A stretch of 59,308 bases of DNA from Klebsiella pneumoniae (GCA_945862325.1 CAMAXZ010000025.1:1-59308); one strand, 5' to 3'. Shown: positions 18,309-26,517, numbered from the stretch's first letter. Numbers and translations are program-made. Notes: generated by a model from the sequence alone, not told the origin.

Positions 18309-19544
18309 CTAACCGCCGCACTCGACGTTTGCCGCTCCCGGCGTGCCGCGTTCCGACACTTCGCCGTTGGTCCACCACGCCGCGCCCTCCACCGGCGCCG
18401 CGCACCACGCCTCGCGCGCGTCGTTGGCCGCGGCGGTGTGGGACGCCGCGTCGAGCTGCATGGTGCGCTGCGCCTCGCGGGGCCACTCGGAGCCGGCGTC
18501 GTAGCTCCACGACACGGTGTCGACGACGACGAGGCCGCTCGTGGCGTCGAGCACGGCGGACACGGTGAGCGTGTCGGCGTCGCGCTGGAGGTTGAAGGTG
18601 TTGTCCTGGTAGGTGGTCGACCAGCCGTCGCGCTGCGTCGGGTCGCCGATGAGGTAGTCGCACGGCAGCGTGCTGCCGTCGTCCACCCCTGCGGCGTAGC
18701 GCTCCGTCTTGCAGAACACCGCGCGTCCGCCGGGCGCGACCACCGGAGAGAGCGCCGGGTCGACGAGGAAGCCGTCGGTGCCGACGATGTCGTTGGTGCG
18801 CTCGATCGACCACAACGCGAGGTCGATCGCGACGTCGCTGGCGTTGTACACCTCGAACCACGCGCCGTCCGCGTCCGAGCTGGTGCCCTCGAACCAGGTC
18901 TGCCGCGCGATCTCCGTGATGACGAGGTCGCCCACGGCGAACCCGCGCTCGTCGATCGCCCCGTCGCAGTCGTCGTCGCGGCCGTTGGTCTGGTCCTCCG
19001 GGGCGCCGGCGTAGACCGCCGCGTCGCTGTCGTCGCAGTCGCCGAGCGACTCGGTGTGGCCGTCCGGGGCGGCGCACGCCTCGACGCCGGTGGCGTCGGA
19101 GGGGGCGAAGCCGTCGCCGTCGGCGTCCGGGTACCAGGTGCCGAGATCCGCCCCGTCTTCGTCGATCGCGCCGTCGCAGTCCTCGTCCACGCCGTCGCAG
19201 GTTTCGCTCGCCTCGGGGTTCACGCCGGCGTCGCCGTCGTCGCAGTCGCCGCCCTGGGTCAGGCCGGCGTCGCAGGACGTCGTGGCGGCCGCGTCGTCGC
19301 CGTAGCCGTCGCCGTCGACGTCCGGGTACACCGTGCTGCCGTTGATCGGGTCGTCGTCGATGACGCCGTCGCAGTCCTGGTCGACGCCGTCGCAGACCTC
19401 GCTCGCGTCGGGCCGGATCTGCGCGTTCGTGTCGTCGCAGTCGTCCGCGACGGAGAAGCCGTCGCCGTCCTCGTCCACGGCCGGGTCGTCCTGCTTGGCG
19501 TCGGGGTCGCAGCCGAACAGCACGAAGAGCAACAGGAACCGCAT
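18309..19544 (-). CDS. Lipoprotein with three MopE-like repeats and a lamin-tail domain
   Basis: A 411-residue paralog of the neighbouring 726-residue protein. Signal and lipobox VLFGC give an acyl-Cys near residue 12. It has only three DCDD...E.CDG.D.DCDG units (about residues 25-190), then a lamin-tail domain opening DLVITEIAR and ending in GTPGAAN. The ATG at 19544 is preferred to TTG at 19550 because AGGAGG lies 7 bases before it. It begins 2 bases after the stop of the CDP-alcohol phosphatidyltransferase gene and ends 21 bases before its paralog, so the three are likely one operon. Repeat number appears to vary freely in this family. Confidence 0.85.
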   Translation of the reverse strand: MRFLLLFVLFGCDPDAKQDDPAVDEDGDGFSVADDCDDTNAQIRPDASEVCDGVDQDCDGVIDDDPINGSTVYPDVDGDGYGDDAAATTSCDAGLTQGGDCDDGDAGVNPEASETCDGVDEDCDGAIDEDGADLGTWYPDADGDGFAPSDATGVEACAAPDGHTESLGDCDDSDAAVYAGAPEDQTNGRDDDCDGAIDERGFAVGDLVITEIARQTWFEGTSSDADGAWFEVYNASDVAIDLALWSIERTNDIVGTDGFLVDPALSPVVAPGGRAVFCKTERYAAGVDDGSTLPCDYLIGDPTQRDGWSTTYQDNTFNLQRDADTLTVSAVLDATSGLVVVDTVSWSYDAGSEWPREAQRTMQLDAASHTAAANDAREAWCAAPVEGAAWWTNGEVSERGTPGAANVECGG

Positions 19545-19546
19545 GC

Positions 19547-20170
19547 TCAAGCCTCCTCAGGGGGGTGTCGCCCGTCACCGAGCGCGTCCTTCGACCAGGA
19601 TAGCCGGGCGCGCGGCGCGACCGCGGTGAAAGTGGCGCCACGGCGTACCCGCCGCAGGTGCACCCGCGCGTAGTCCAACCCGGACACGACCGACAGCGCG
19701 CCCGTCACGACGGTGAGCACGGTGGCGTCGGCCCCGAGCAGCACGACGATCACGGTGAGCGCGAGCGCGCCCGCCGTGAGGCGTCCGAGCACGGAGGTGG
19801 CGGGGGGCGCGCCCACACCGACCCGGAACCGGTGCATCAACGGGAGGAAGATCGCGATCTGAATCAGCTCGCGCGCGAACCACGCCAGCATCCAGGCGTC
19901 GGGGATTCGGTCCGCGATCGCCAGCGACCAGGCGAGGTTGACGTGCAGGACCTTGTCCATCCACGCGTCGAACACCGCGCCCGCCGGGCTCTCCGTCCGG
20001 GTGCGCCGCGCCACGACCCCGTCGAGCACGTCGGTGGTCAGGGCGAACAGGTACACGGGGAGCACCCAATCGCTGTGGACCAGCCAGGGGCACGCAACCG
20101 CAATCGGAAGCCGCAACGCCGAGATCGCGCTAGCGGCGGTGCAGAGGTCGCGGAGTCTCATCACCGGCAT
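19547..20170 (-). CDS. CDP-alcohol phosphatidyltransferase family protein
   Basis: A 207-residue membrane enzyme with the complete family signature D47-x2-D50-G51-x2-A54-R55-x8-G64-x3-D68-x3-D72. This motif binds the divalent metals and CDP group used to transfer a phosphatidyl or similar group from a CDP-alcohol onto an acceptor alcohol. About five or six membrane helices surround it. Which phospholipid is made (PG-phosphate, PI-like or another) cannot be read from the motif. An ATG three codons later (20161) is an alternative start. It heads an operon with two surface lipoproteins, an unusual association. Confidence 0.88.
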   Translation of the reverse strand: MPVMRLRDLCTAASAISALRLPIAVACPWLVHSDWVLPVYLFALTTDVLDGVVARRTRTESPAGAVFDAWMDKVLHVNLAWSLAIADRIPDAWMLAWFARELIQIAIFLPLMHRFRVGVGAPPATSVLGRLTAGALALTVIVVLLGADATVLTVVTGALSVVSGLDYARVHLRRVRRGATFTAVAPRARLSWSKDALGDGRHPPEEA

Positions 20171-20264
20171 GGCGCGCTGTAGTAGCCGGTCGAGGGCCCC
20201 GGATGGTGGCGCCGCTCACGTGACCGGACGGGGCCGGCGCGCTATCCGACGGCCCGGAGGGACG

Positions 20265-20735
20265 ATGGGACGTTTCCGCGACATGGCGAAGTCCGTGGTG
20301 AATCGCCTCCTCGGGGGCCCGGAGGCGTCGGCCTCGACCGCGCCGCGCGCGCCCGCCGCGCGAGCCCCGGCGCCGGAGCCCGTGGTGGAGGACGCGAACA
20401 CCCTCGCGCGCATCGAGGCCGGCGCGCAGGAGGTCAAGGAGCGCATCGACGCCGGCGAGCCGGTCGTGCTCCTCGACGTCCGCGAGCCCTTCGAGACGGC
20501 GGGCGGCATCGTCCCCGGAGCCCGGACGATCCCCCTCGGCGAGCTCCGCGAGCGGTGGAAGGAGCTGGAGAACTGCAACGAGGTGGTGTGCTATTGCGCC
20601 GCCGGCGCGCGCTCGTTGGAAGCGGCGCGGTTCCTCCGCGAGAAGGGCCTGTTCAACGCCACGAGCCTCGAGGGCGGCGTGACGGCGTGGGTGTCGCTCG
20701 GAGGCGCGCTCGCCCGGCCCGGAGCGCCGGCGTGA
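20265..20735 (+). CDS. Rhodanese-like domain protein
   Basis: A 156-residue protein. Residues 1-18 are basic and amphipathic, then comes an Ala/Pro linker (about 20-42), and a single rhodanese domain fills about 45-152. The active loop CAAGARS has its catalytic Cys at 111, consistent with a persulfide-forming sulfurtransferase, and the LLDVREPFE strand is typical. GGAGG lies a few bases before the ATG. The TGA overlaps the GTG of the next gene. The short Ala/Pro linker may tether the domain to a membrane or partner. The sulfur acceptor is unknown. Confidence 0.85.
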   Translation: MGRFRDMAKSVVNRLLGGPEASASTAPRAPAARAPAPEPVVEDANTLARIEAGAQEVKERIDAGEPVVLLDVREPFETAGGIVPGARTIPLGELRERWKELENCNEVVCYCAAGARSLEAARFLREKGLFNATSLEGGVTAWVSLGGALARPGAPA

Positions 20736-21553
20736 GCGACGCGCTCGTGCTCGTCGGCGCGGGACGGGTCGGGTCGGTGTTCGCGCGCGGCGCGGCGGCG
20801 CTCGGCGCCACGGTCGCGGTCGCGGAGCGCGGCGCGCCCATCCGCCCGGCGCCCGGCGTGCCCGTCTTCGTGTGCACGCGCGCCGACGACCTCGACGGCG
20901 TGCTCGGCGTGCTCGCGCCGCGCGCGCGCGCGGACCTCTGCCTCGTCCAGAACGGGTACCTCGACGGGTGGCGGCGCTCGCGCGGCCTGCCCGACGCGAT
21001 CACGCAGGGCACGATCTGGTTCGCGGCCACGGCGCGCGACGGTCGCGCCGACCCCGGGGGCACCTCACTCTTCCACGGGCCGCACGCGGCGTTCGCCGTG
21101 TCGCTGCTGCGCGCCGCGGGCGTCCCCGCGGCCGAGGCGCCCGACGCGCGGAGCCTGTCGCGCGATCAGGCGTTGAAGCTCGCCTGGAACGCGTTCTACG
21201 GCGCTTCGTGCGCCGCCGCCGCGCGGGCTGGTGCGCCGGCGTCGGTGGGCTCGGTGCCGCGCGACCAGGTGCGCGCGCTGGTCGAGGAGCTCCTCCCCGC
21301 CCTCGAGCTGGGCTACGGCGTGGCGCTCGCGGGGCCGGACGACACGACGGACGCCCTCGTCGCCTACACTGCCCGGATACCAACCTTCGTGGCTGGACTT
21401 CGCGAAGTCCCATGGCGGAATGGCGCCCTCCTCGAGCTCGGGCGGCGCGCCGGCGTGGCGGCGCCGCGCCACGAGGCCCTCCTGCGCGCGGGGGGCGCCG
21501 ACCCCGACGAAGCGCGGCGCGCCGCCGCGTCGTTGGTATACTCGGCCCCGTGA
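20732..21553 (+). CDS. Ketopantoate reductase-like (PanE/ApbA fold) oxidoreductase
   Basis: A 273-residue protein with an N-terminal Rossmann motif VGAGRVGS and a C-terminal helical domain containing LKLAWNAFYGA, which matches the catalytic Lys-Asn segment of PanE, and REVPWRNGALLE, which aligns with the conserved Glu of the TEIDxxNG segment (the Asp is Pro here). It should be an NAD(P)H-dependent reductase of a 2-oxo acid, but classical PanE is about 300 residues and the substrate motif is altered, so I do not name the substrate. GTG start overlaps the rhodanese stop; its own stop overlaps the next gene. Confidence 0.75.
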   Translation: MSDALVLVGAGRVGSVFARGAAALGATVAVAERGAPIRPAPGVPVFVCTRADDLDGVLGVLAPRARADLCLVQNGYLDGWRRSRGLPDAITQGTIWFAATARDGRADPGGTSLFHGPHAAFAVSLLRAAGVPAAEAPDARSLSRDQALKLAWNAFYGASCAAAARAGAPASVGSVPRDQVRALVEELLPALELGYGVALAGPDDTTDALVAYTARIPTFVAGLREVPWRNGALLELGRRAGVAAPRHEALLRAGGADPDEARRAAASLVYSAP

Positions 21554-23106
21554 AGCCCACCCGCGAACGGACCCTGAGAAAGGGCGATTACATCCTCGGG
21601 TCCTTCCTGAAGCCCGAGCGGGTGGACGGGTACATCAACGCCGTGAACCCCGGCGACCGCGCCGACGTGCTCGGCCGCTACCCGTTCTCGGCGGCCAGCG
21701 TCGACGACGCCGTGGCCGCGGCGCGCGAAGGGCTCGGTCGCTGGCGCCGCGCGTCGATCGGCGACCGCGTGACCGGCGTGCGCCGCTTCGTGGACCAGCT
21801 CGGCGAGCACGCCGTGCCGCTCGCGGCCCTCGTCGTGCGGGAGAGCGGCAAGCCGCTCTGGGAGGCCCGTCAGGAGGTGCAGGCCGCCCACCGCGCGATC
21901 GAGCTCTCCCTCGACGAAGTGCCAGGGTCGCTCGCCCCTCGGGCGTTGCCGGACGTCGACGGGCGCGCCGACTGGCTCGGGCGCGGGGTCGTCGCGCTCG
22001 TCACCGCCGCGCCGATGTCGGTGTTCCACGCCGCGTCCGCCAGCGCCGCCGCCCTGCTGTCCGGCAACGCCGTCGTCCACAAGCCCTCCAAGTTCGCCCC
22101 GGCGGTCGGCCAGGCGCTCGCGGAGCTCTGGGACCGCTGCAAGCTGCCGCGCGGCGTGTTCAACCTCGTGCAGGGCTCCGGCGCGGTCGTCGGGCAGAAG
22201 CTCGCCGGGCACCCGGACATCGACGCGGTCTGCTTCTACGGGTCGTGGGAGCGCGCGCGCGACATCCGTCGGCTCACGTCGGAGCGCCCGGAGCTGCCCC
22301 TCCTCCTTAGCTGCGGCGGAAAGGGCGCCGCGATCGTGCTGCCGGAGTGCGAGCTGGACCGGACGGTCTACGAGCTGCTCGTCGGCGCGTTCCTCACCAC
22401 GGGCCAACGCCCGAACAGCACCGCGCGCGTGTTCATCCACACCGCGGTCTACGACGCCCTCGTGCCCGAGCTCGTCCGTCGCGCCCGCCGCCTCGTCGTC
22501 GGCTACGGCGCCGAGCCCGACGCGTTCATGGGCCCGCTCGTGTCGGAGGCCGCGCGCACGCGGTACCGCAAGTACGGCGCGGGGCTCACCCAGCGTGGGC
22601 ACACCGCGCTCCTCCCCGCCGAGCTCGTCGAGATCCAGGGGCGACGCGGCAACTACGCGTCCCCCGCCGTCTACGCCGTCGACCCCGAAGCGGATCCGGC
22701 CGGCCTCACCGAAGAGCCGCCGGGCCCCATGCTGCTGCTGTACCGCTGCCGCGACCTCGCGGAGGCGATCGAGCTCCACGAGCGTTGCGCATACCGAGTC
22801 GCGACGTCGGTGTTCGCCCGCCCGGACGACCCCGCGATCGGCGAGCTCCGCGTTCGCCTCCGGACCGGCGCCTTGAACGTGAACCGCAGCACCCTCGGCG
22901 CGAGCCTCCGCCTCCCGTCGTCGGGGTCCGGCCGCGCGTCCAACGGGGTCCCTTCGGGCCCGGAGCTGCTCCGGGTCCTCGCCACGCCCAGGTCCGGCCT
23001 GATCGACCTCGCGCCGTTCGACACCGACAACCTCGTCCCCGGTGTACGGTGGACCACGACCCCCTCCCCGCAACCGGGCGCCACGCTCGAGACCACGATC
23101 GAATAG
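21550..23106 (+). CDS. Aldehyde dehydrogenase family protein lacking catalytic residues (probable pseudoenzyme)
   Basis: A 518-residue protein with the full fold and length of the aldehyde dehydrogenase superfamily, closest by eye to succinylglutamate-semialdehyde dehydrogenase (AstD). The key residues are missing: the catalytic Cys in G-Q-R-C is Pro288 (TTGQRPNS), the general-base Glu in LELGG is Ser254 (LLLSCGG), and the active-site Asn of PYNFP is Pro155. The second Gly of the NAD motif GSxxxG is Ala (GSWERA). The frame is uninterrupted and codon use is like its neighbours, so it is not a decayed gene. A regulatory, scaffolding or altered chemistry role is likely. GTG start overlaps the previous stop; arginase follows after 23 bases. 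Confidence 0.8.
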   Translation: MKPTRERTLRKGDYILGSFLKPERVDGYINAVNPGDRADVLGRYPFSAASVDDAVAAAREGLGRWRRASIGDRVTGVRRFVDQLGEHAVPLAALVVRESGKPLWEARQEVQAAHRAIELSLDEVPGSLAPRALPDVDGRADWLGRGVVALVTAAPMSVFHAASASAAALLSGNAVVHKPSKFAPAVGQALAELWDRCKLPRGVFNLVQGSGAVVGQKLAGHPDIDAVCFYGSWERARDIRRLTSERPELPLLLSCGGKGAAIVLPECELDRTVYELLVGAFLTTGQRPNSTARVFIHTAVYDALVPELVRRARRLVVGYGAEPDAFMGPLVSEAARTRYRKYGAGLTQRGHTALLPAELVEIQGRRGNYASPAVYAVDPEADPAGLTEEPPGPMLLLYRCRDLAEAIELHERCAYRVATSVFARPDDPAIGELRVRLRTGALNVNRSTLGASLRLPSSGSGRASNGVPSGPELLRVLATPRSGLIDLAPFDTDNLVPGVRWTTTPSPQPGATLETTIE

Positions 23107-23129
23107 CGCGGGCACGTTAGGAGCGTTGC

Positions 23130-24038
23130 ATGCTCAAAGTATGCATCGGCAACATGCACCTCGACCTCGGCGCCGGGCGGCGCGGCGTCGACATGGGCCC
23201 ATCGGCCATCCACCTGGCGGGCCTGAAGGGGGGCATCGAGTCGCTCGGCCACCACGTGGTCGAGACCTTCGCGCTGGGCGTGCCGACGCAAGAGATGTCC
23301 CAGCCGGGCGACCCACACGCCCGGTACCTCAGCGAGATCACACACGCGTGCAGCCAGCTCGCGGACCGGGTGGAGCTCGCGCTCGGCCACGGGTGGTTCC
23401 CGGTCGTGCTCGGCGGCGATCACTCGGTGGCGATCGGCACGGTCAGCGGCATCGCGCGTCATTGGCGCAAGCGCGGCGAGCGCGTCGGCGTGCTGTGGGT
23501 CGACGCCCACACCGACATGAACACCCCGCAGACGAGCCCCACCGGCAACATCCACGGCATGCCGCTCGCGGTGCTCCTCGGCCGCGGCTCCGACTCCCTC
23601 GTCGGCATCGCGGGGGATCGCCCTGCGTTGTTGCCGGAGGACGTCGTCGTGTTCGGCGCCCGCGACGTAGACTCCACCGAGCGCGACGTGGTGCGGGACC
23701 TCGGCGTCCGTGTCTACACCATGAGCGAGATCGACGAGCGCGGAAACGCGGTGTGCGTGCGGGAGGCGCTCGAGCGCGTCACGGCGAACACCGCGGGCGT
23801 ACACCTCAGCTTCGACCTCGATGGTGTCGACCCGCAGCACGCCCCGGGCGTGGGCACCGCGGTGCCGGGCGGGCTCGACCTGCGCGAGTCCCACCTCATC
23901 TGCGAGAAGGTCGCGCAGACGGGCAAGGTGCTCGGCGTGGAGATGGTCGAGCTCAACCCGGTCATCGACGTGGAGAACCGCACCGGCCGCCTCGCCGTGT
24001 GGCTGATCCTCTCGGCTCTGGGGAAGACGATCATGTGA
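23130..24038 (+). CDS. rocF: Arginase
   Basis: A 302-residue ureohydrolase, close in length to B. subtilis RocF. It has all binuclear Mn ligands: His98 in GGDHS, Asp125/His127/Asp129 in DAHTD, and Asp229/Asp231 in SFDLDGVDP. The segment after DAHTD (NTPQTSPTGNIHGMP) is the arginase type rather than the agmatinase type, so the predicted reaction is L-arginine to L-ornithine plus urea in the cytosol. TAGGAG lies 6 bases before the ATG. It is 23 bases from the upstream gene and is probably the last gene of the operon beginning at 20265. Confidence 0.92.
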   Translation: MLKVCIGNMHLDLGAGRRGVDMGPSAIHLAGLKGGIESLGHHVVETFALGVPTQEMSQPGDPHARYLSEITHACSQLADRVELALGHGWFPVVLGGDHSVAIGTVSGIARHWRKRGERVGVLWVDAHTDMNTPQTSPTGNIHGMPLAVLLGRGSDSLVGIAGDRPALLPEDVVVFGARDVDSTERDVVRDLGVRVYTMSEIDERGNAVCVREALERVTANTAGVHLSFDLDGVDPQHAPGVGTAVPGGLDLRESHLICEKVAQTGKVLGVEMVELNPVIDVENRTGRLAVWLILSALGKTIM

Positions 24039-24040
24039 GG

Positions 24041-24059
24041 TCGAAGCGCCCTCGCTCGA
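24041..24059. terminator. Candidate hairpin between convergent genes
   Basis: Between the arginase stop and the convergent acidic lipoprotein stop is a GC-rich stem: TCGAAGCG, loop CCCT, CGCTCGA, giving 7 base pairs with one bulged A. There is no T-tract on either side, so it may slow polymerase or protect transcript ends rather than act as a classical terminator. Confidence 0.3.
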
Positions 24060-24082
24060 AGGCGCGCCCCGTACGTCAGGCC

Positions 24083-24418
24083 TCAGTCGTCTGCGCCGTC
24101 GTCGTCGTCGTCGTCGTCGTCCGCGTCGTCGTCGTCGTCGTCCGCGTCGTCGTCGTCGTCGTCGTCGCCGTCCTCACAGTCGTCACGGTCCTCGCCGTCC
24201 TCGCCGTCCTCGTCCTCGCCGTCCTCGTCCTCTCCGCGCTCGTCTTCGTCGTCGCGATCGCAGTCGTCGCCGTCTTCGTCGGAGTCCTCGTCCGACTCGG
24301 CTTCGTCGCCGGAGCGGGACGCGTTCGCGTCGCCGTCCTGACGGAACCCGAACACGTCGTCGCAGCCCGTGAGGACCATCCCGAGCGAAGCCGTGAGGCA
24401 CAGGGTCTTGATGTTCAT
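24083..24418 (-). CDS. Small lipoprotein with a long Asp/Glu run
   Basis: A 111-residue protein with signal and lipobox VLTGC (acyl-Cys about residue 19), then a short FGFRQDGDA segment and a C-terminal 75 residues that are almost entirely Asp and Glu with a few Cys, Ala and Gly. AGGAGA lies 4 bases before the ATG at 24418. Such a polyanionic tail on a lipid anchor could bind cations on the surface (inference). The opposite strand reads as a poly-Val frame and is an artefact. The long GAC runs make repeat-length change likely. Confidence 0.65.
   Translation of the reverse strand: MNIKTLCLTASLGMVLTGCDDVFGFRQDGDANASRSGDEAESDEDSDEDGDDCDRDDEDERGEDEDGEDEDGEDGEDRDDCEDGDDDDDDDADDDDDDADDDDDDDDGADD
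24097..24168 (-). repeat. GAC trinucleotide tract coding for poly-Asp
   Basis: Runs of GAC (GTC on the plus strand) broken by GCG codons encode the Asp blocks of the acidic lipoprotein. Any gain or loss of a unit keeps the frame. Confidence 0.8.
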
Positions 24419-24510
24419 CGTTTCTCCTGCCGGCGAAGGGCCGGCCCGCTCGTTGTACCCGTACCCGATTCGCGCGGGGGTGTATCCGCTGCGTTCACAC
24501 CGCAGTTTGC

Positions 24511-24527
24511 GTACTCGGGTCGAGTAC
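24511..24527. promoter_or_regulatory. 17-base palindrome in a divergent intergenic region
   Basis: GTACTCG, spacer GGT, CGAGTAC: a perfect 7-base inverted repeat midway in the 172-base gap between the divergent acidic lipoprotein (start 24418) and the secreted protein (start 24591). Position and symmetry suit a dimeric regulator site or a dual operator. A second small inverted repeat, CTGCG-N7-CGCAG, lies at 24489-24505. No regulator gene is adjacent. Confidence 0.4.
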
Positions 24528-24590
24528 GGCGGCCGGGTCGATGTGCATGTCCCGAACGCGTTACGGACACGCGACGGTCCGGAGGAGGGC

Positions 24591-25790
24591 ATGTTCTTCG
24601 TCATCGGGGTCGCGCTCGCCGGGCCCGTCTTCACGTCGGTCGGGGAGTCCACCCAGCTCGACGCCGGCGGAAACTGGCCGCGCGTCTTCGCCCGGGACGG
24701 CGGTTGGCACCTGCTCACCGCGTCGGCGGGCGGGTACCAGTACATGACCGTCGACGACACCCTCGCGCCGGACCGTTCGAGCCGACGAACGCTCACGACC
24801 GTGGACGGCCTGCTCGACCACGGCATCACGCAGTGCGAGGACGGCTCCTACTTCCATGCGGCGTCGGCGTCCCGTGCGAACCACGACGACAGCGTGTACA
24901 TCTTCAGCTATGACGCCGACTTCAACCTCCTGAACGCCGCGCCGCTGGTGGAGTCGGACGTCGACTGGCGCCACGCGGACCCCGCGGTGCTCTGCCACCG
25001 CGAATTCCGAGGGGCCACGAGCATCATGCTCCAGCCCGAGCGGCACCCGATGCGCATGGTGATGAGCGACACCGCGGGCGCATACCTCGGGGAGCGAGTC
25101 CTCGACGCGGGACCGGACAGCGCAGGCGCGAGCTTCTACGCCGACGACGACGAGATCTACGCGGTGGGGACGCGTCACGAGGAGCCGACGAAGCTCTGGG
25201 TCACGCCGATGTCGGAGCGCCTCGTCCCGACCACGCCGTTCACGGTGCCGGTCGCGCCCGAAGGCTATGTCGTCTATTGGTTCCAACGAATCATCAAGGT
25301 CAACGACACCTGGATCGTGGCGCACATCATGAACCGCGCCGACGAGGAATGGTACACCCAGATGGGCAACATCTGGCTCACCGCGATGGACTCCACCTGG
25401 ACCGTGATCGACCAGGCCGCCATCACCGCGATTCCAGCCCCGGTTGGGGCGTTCAATCCGTGGGTGCAGGAGAAGGACGGGAGGCTCCTGGTGGTCTACA
25501 CCCGGGACCTGCAGAACTACGGCGCCTTCGTGGAGATCGACGTCTCCGCCACGATCGAGCCCGACGACACCGGCGAGCCCGACGACACCGGCGACACCGA
25601 CGACACCGACGACACCGACGACACCGACGACACCGACGACACCGGCGACACGACGACGGTCCCCGATGCCGATCCCCCCGACGCAGACGAGGACCCCGCG
25701 GGCGATACGTGCGGGTGCGGGCACGCGCCTTCGTCGGCCGCCATCGGAGGGCTCGGCCTGGTCGCCGCGCTCCGCCGACGCCGACGCTGA
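24591..25790 (+). CDS. Secreted protein with Asp-Thr stalk and MYXO-CTERM-like sorting tail
   Basis: A 399-residue protein. The ATG at 24591 is preceded by GGAGGAGGG. A signal peptide (about residues 1-11) leads to a domain to about 320 that looks like a beta-propeller or glycosidase-like fold by its repeated W/Y-rich strands, but no catalytic motif is clear. Residues about 323-355 are a stalk of Asp-Asp-Thr units encoded by a 9-base repeat. The C-terminus is CGCG, a hydrophobic segment GGLGLVAAL and a final run of Arg, the layout of MYXO-CTERM surface-sorting tails. Its stop overlaps the next ATG (TGATG). Confidence 0.75.
   Translation: MFFVIGVALAGPVFTSVGESTQLDAGGNWPRVFARDGGWHLLTASAGGYQYMTVDDTLAPDRSSRRTLTTVDGLLDHGITQCEDGSYFHAASASRANHDDSVYIFSYDADFNLLNAAPLVESDVDWRHADPAVLCHREFRGATSIMLQPERHPMRMVMSDTAGAYLGERVLDAGPDSAGASFYADDDEIYAVGTRHEEPTKLWVTPMSERLVPTTPFTVPVAPEGYVVYWFQRIIKVNDTWIVAHIMNRADEEWYTQMGNIWLTAMDSTWTVIDQAAITAIPAPVGAFNPWVQEKDGRLLVVYTRDLQNYGAFVEIDVSATIEPDDTGEPDDTGDTDDTDDTDDTDDTDDTGDTTTVPDADPPDADEDPAGDTCGCGHAPSSAAIGGLGLVAALRRRRR
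25592..25645 (+). repeat. 9-base tandem repeat coding for an Asp-Thr stalk
   Basis: About five to six copies of GACGACACC in frame, giving the DDT stalk of the secreted protein. Unit length is a multiple of three, so copy-number change would only lengthen or shorten the stalk. Confidence 0.85.
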
Positions 25791-26503
25791 TGTCGACCCT
25801 GCACGAATGGCTCGGCGCGGGGGCCGCGCCGGAGGCCGACTGGCCCGCCCACGTGCGTCGCCTCGCCGCGCGCGGCGCGCTCGGGTGGGGCGCCGCGGGC
25901 CTGTTGCTCGACCTACCGGCGTTGGGTCAGCCACACGCGTGTCGCCCGAGCGGCTGCGCGCCCGGCTTTCGGGGCGCCGGCGCACGCTCCTGCTGCGCCG
26001 ACCTCGACGTGGAGCCGTCCGCCAGCGAAGCCGCGGCGATCGACGCGGCCCTCCCCGAGGTGGCGGCGTTCCTCGCCACACGAGACCCCCGCTGGTCGGG
26101 AGGCCCGCCGCCCTGGCTCGAGCGCGGCGTGTTCACGCGGCCCGGCGGCCGCTGTGTGTTCGCCACCCCCGCCGCCGCCGGCCTTTCGTGCGGCCTGCAC
26201 GCCCTCGAGGCCGCCACGGACCGCGCCCGCGGCACGCTCAAGCCCATGCCGTGCCGTTTGTTCCCGTTGGTGGTCGTCGATCTCGGCGACGACACCCTGC
26301 TCCTCACCGCCGTGCACGGATCCACGGCGCGGTACACCGGCCTCCCGGCGCGACGCTTTCCGTGCCTCGTGGGCGGCGAGCCGACGACCCTCGCGCGCGC
26401 CGCGGAGGACACCCTCGCGGAGCTCTGGGGAGCGCCGACGGCCCGCCGAATCCTGCGGGCCGTGGGGAGTCGGCCGCGCCCCCCAGCGGCGACGTACCCC
26501 TGA
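25790..26503 (+). CDS. Cys-cluster protein, DUF3109/YkgJ-like
   Basis: A 237-residue protein with conserved-looking cysteines arranged as C-x4-C, then CC, then GGRCVF, then SCGLH, and finally MPCRLFPL. This spacing with a PCRLFPL end resembles DUF3109 and the related YkgJ-type Fe/Zn-binding proteins, so binding of a metal or iron-sulfur cluster is likely. No signal peptide is seen, so it should be cytosolic. Its ATG overlaps the stop of the secreted upstream protein, which suggests co-translation, though a functional link is not obvious. Confidence 0.65.
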   Translation: MSTLHEWLGAGAAPEADWPAHVRRLAARGALGWGAAGLLLDLPALGQPHACRPSGCAPGFRGAGARSCCADLDVEPSASEAAAIDAALPEVAAFLATRDPRWSGGPPPWLERGVFTRPGGRCVFATPAAAGLSCGLHALEAATDRARGTLKPMPCRLFPLVVVDLGDDTLLLTAVHGSTARYTGLPARRFPCLVGGEPTTLARAAEDTLAELWGAPTARRILRAVGSRPRPPAATYP

Positions 26504-26517
26504 AGCACGGACGAGCA

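Noticed and set aside
20216..20223. TCACGTGA octamer upstream of the rhodanese gene
   Set aside because: An 8-base palindrome with no extended symmetry and no partner copy; too short to support a site in GC-rich DNA.
24097..24168. Possible CRISPR or satellite array
   Set aside because: The tract is a simple in-frame GAC run encoding poly-Asp; there are no spaced repeats with unique spacers.
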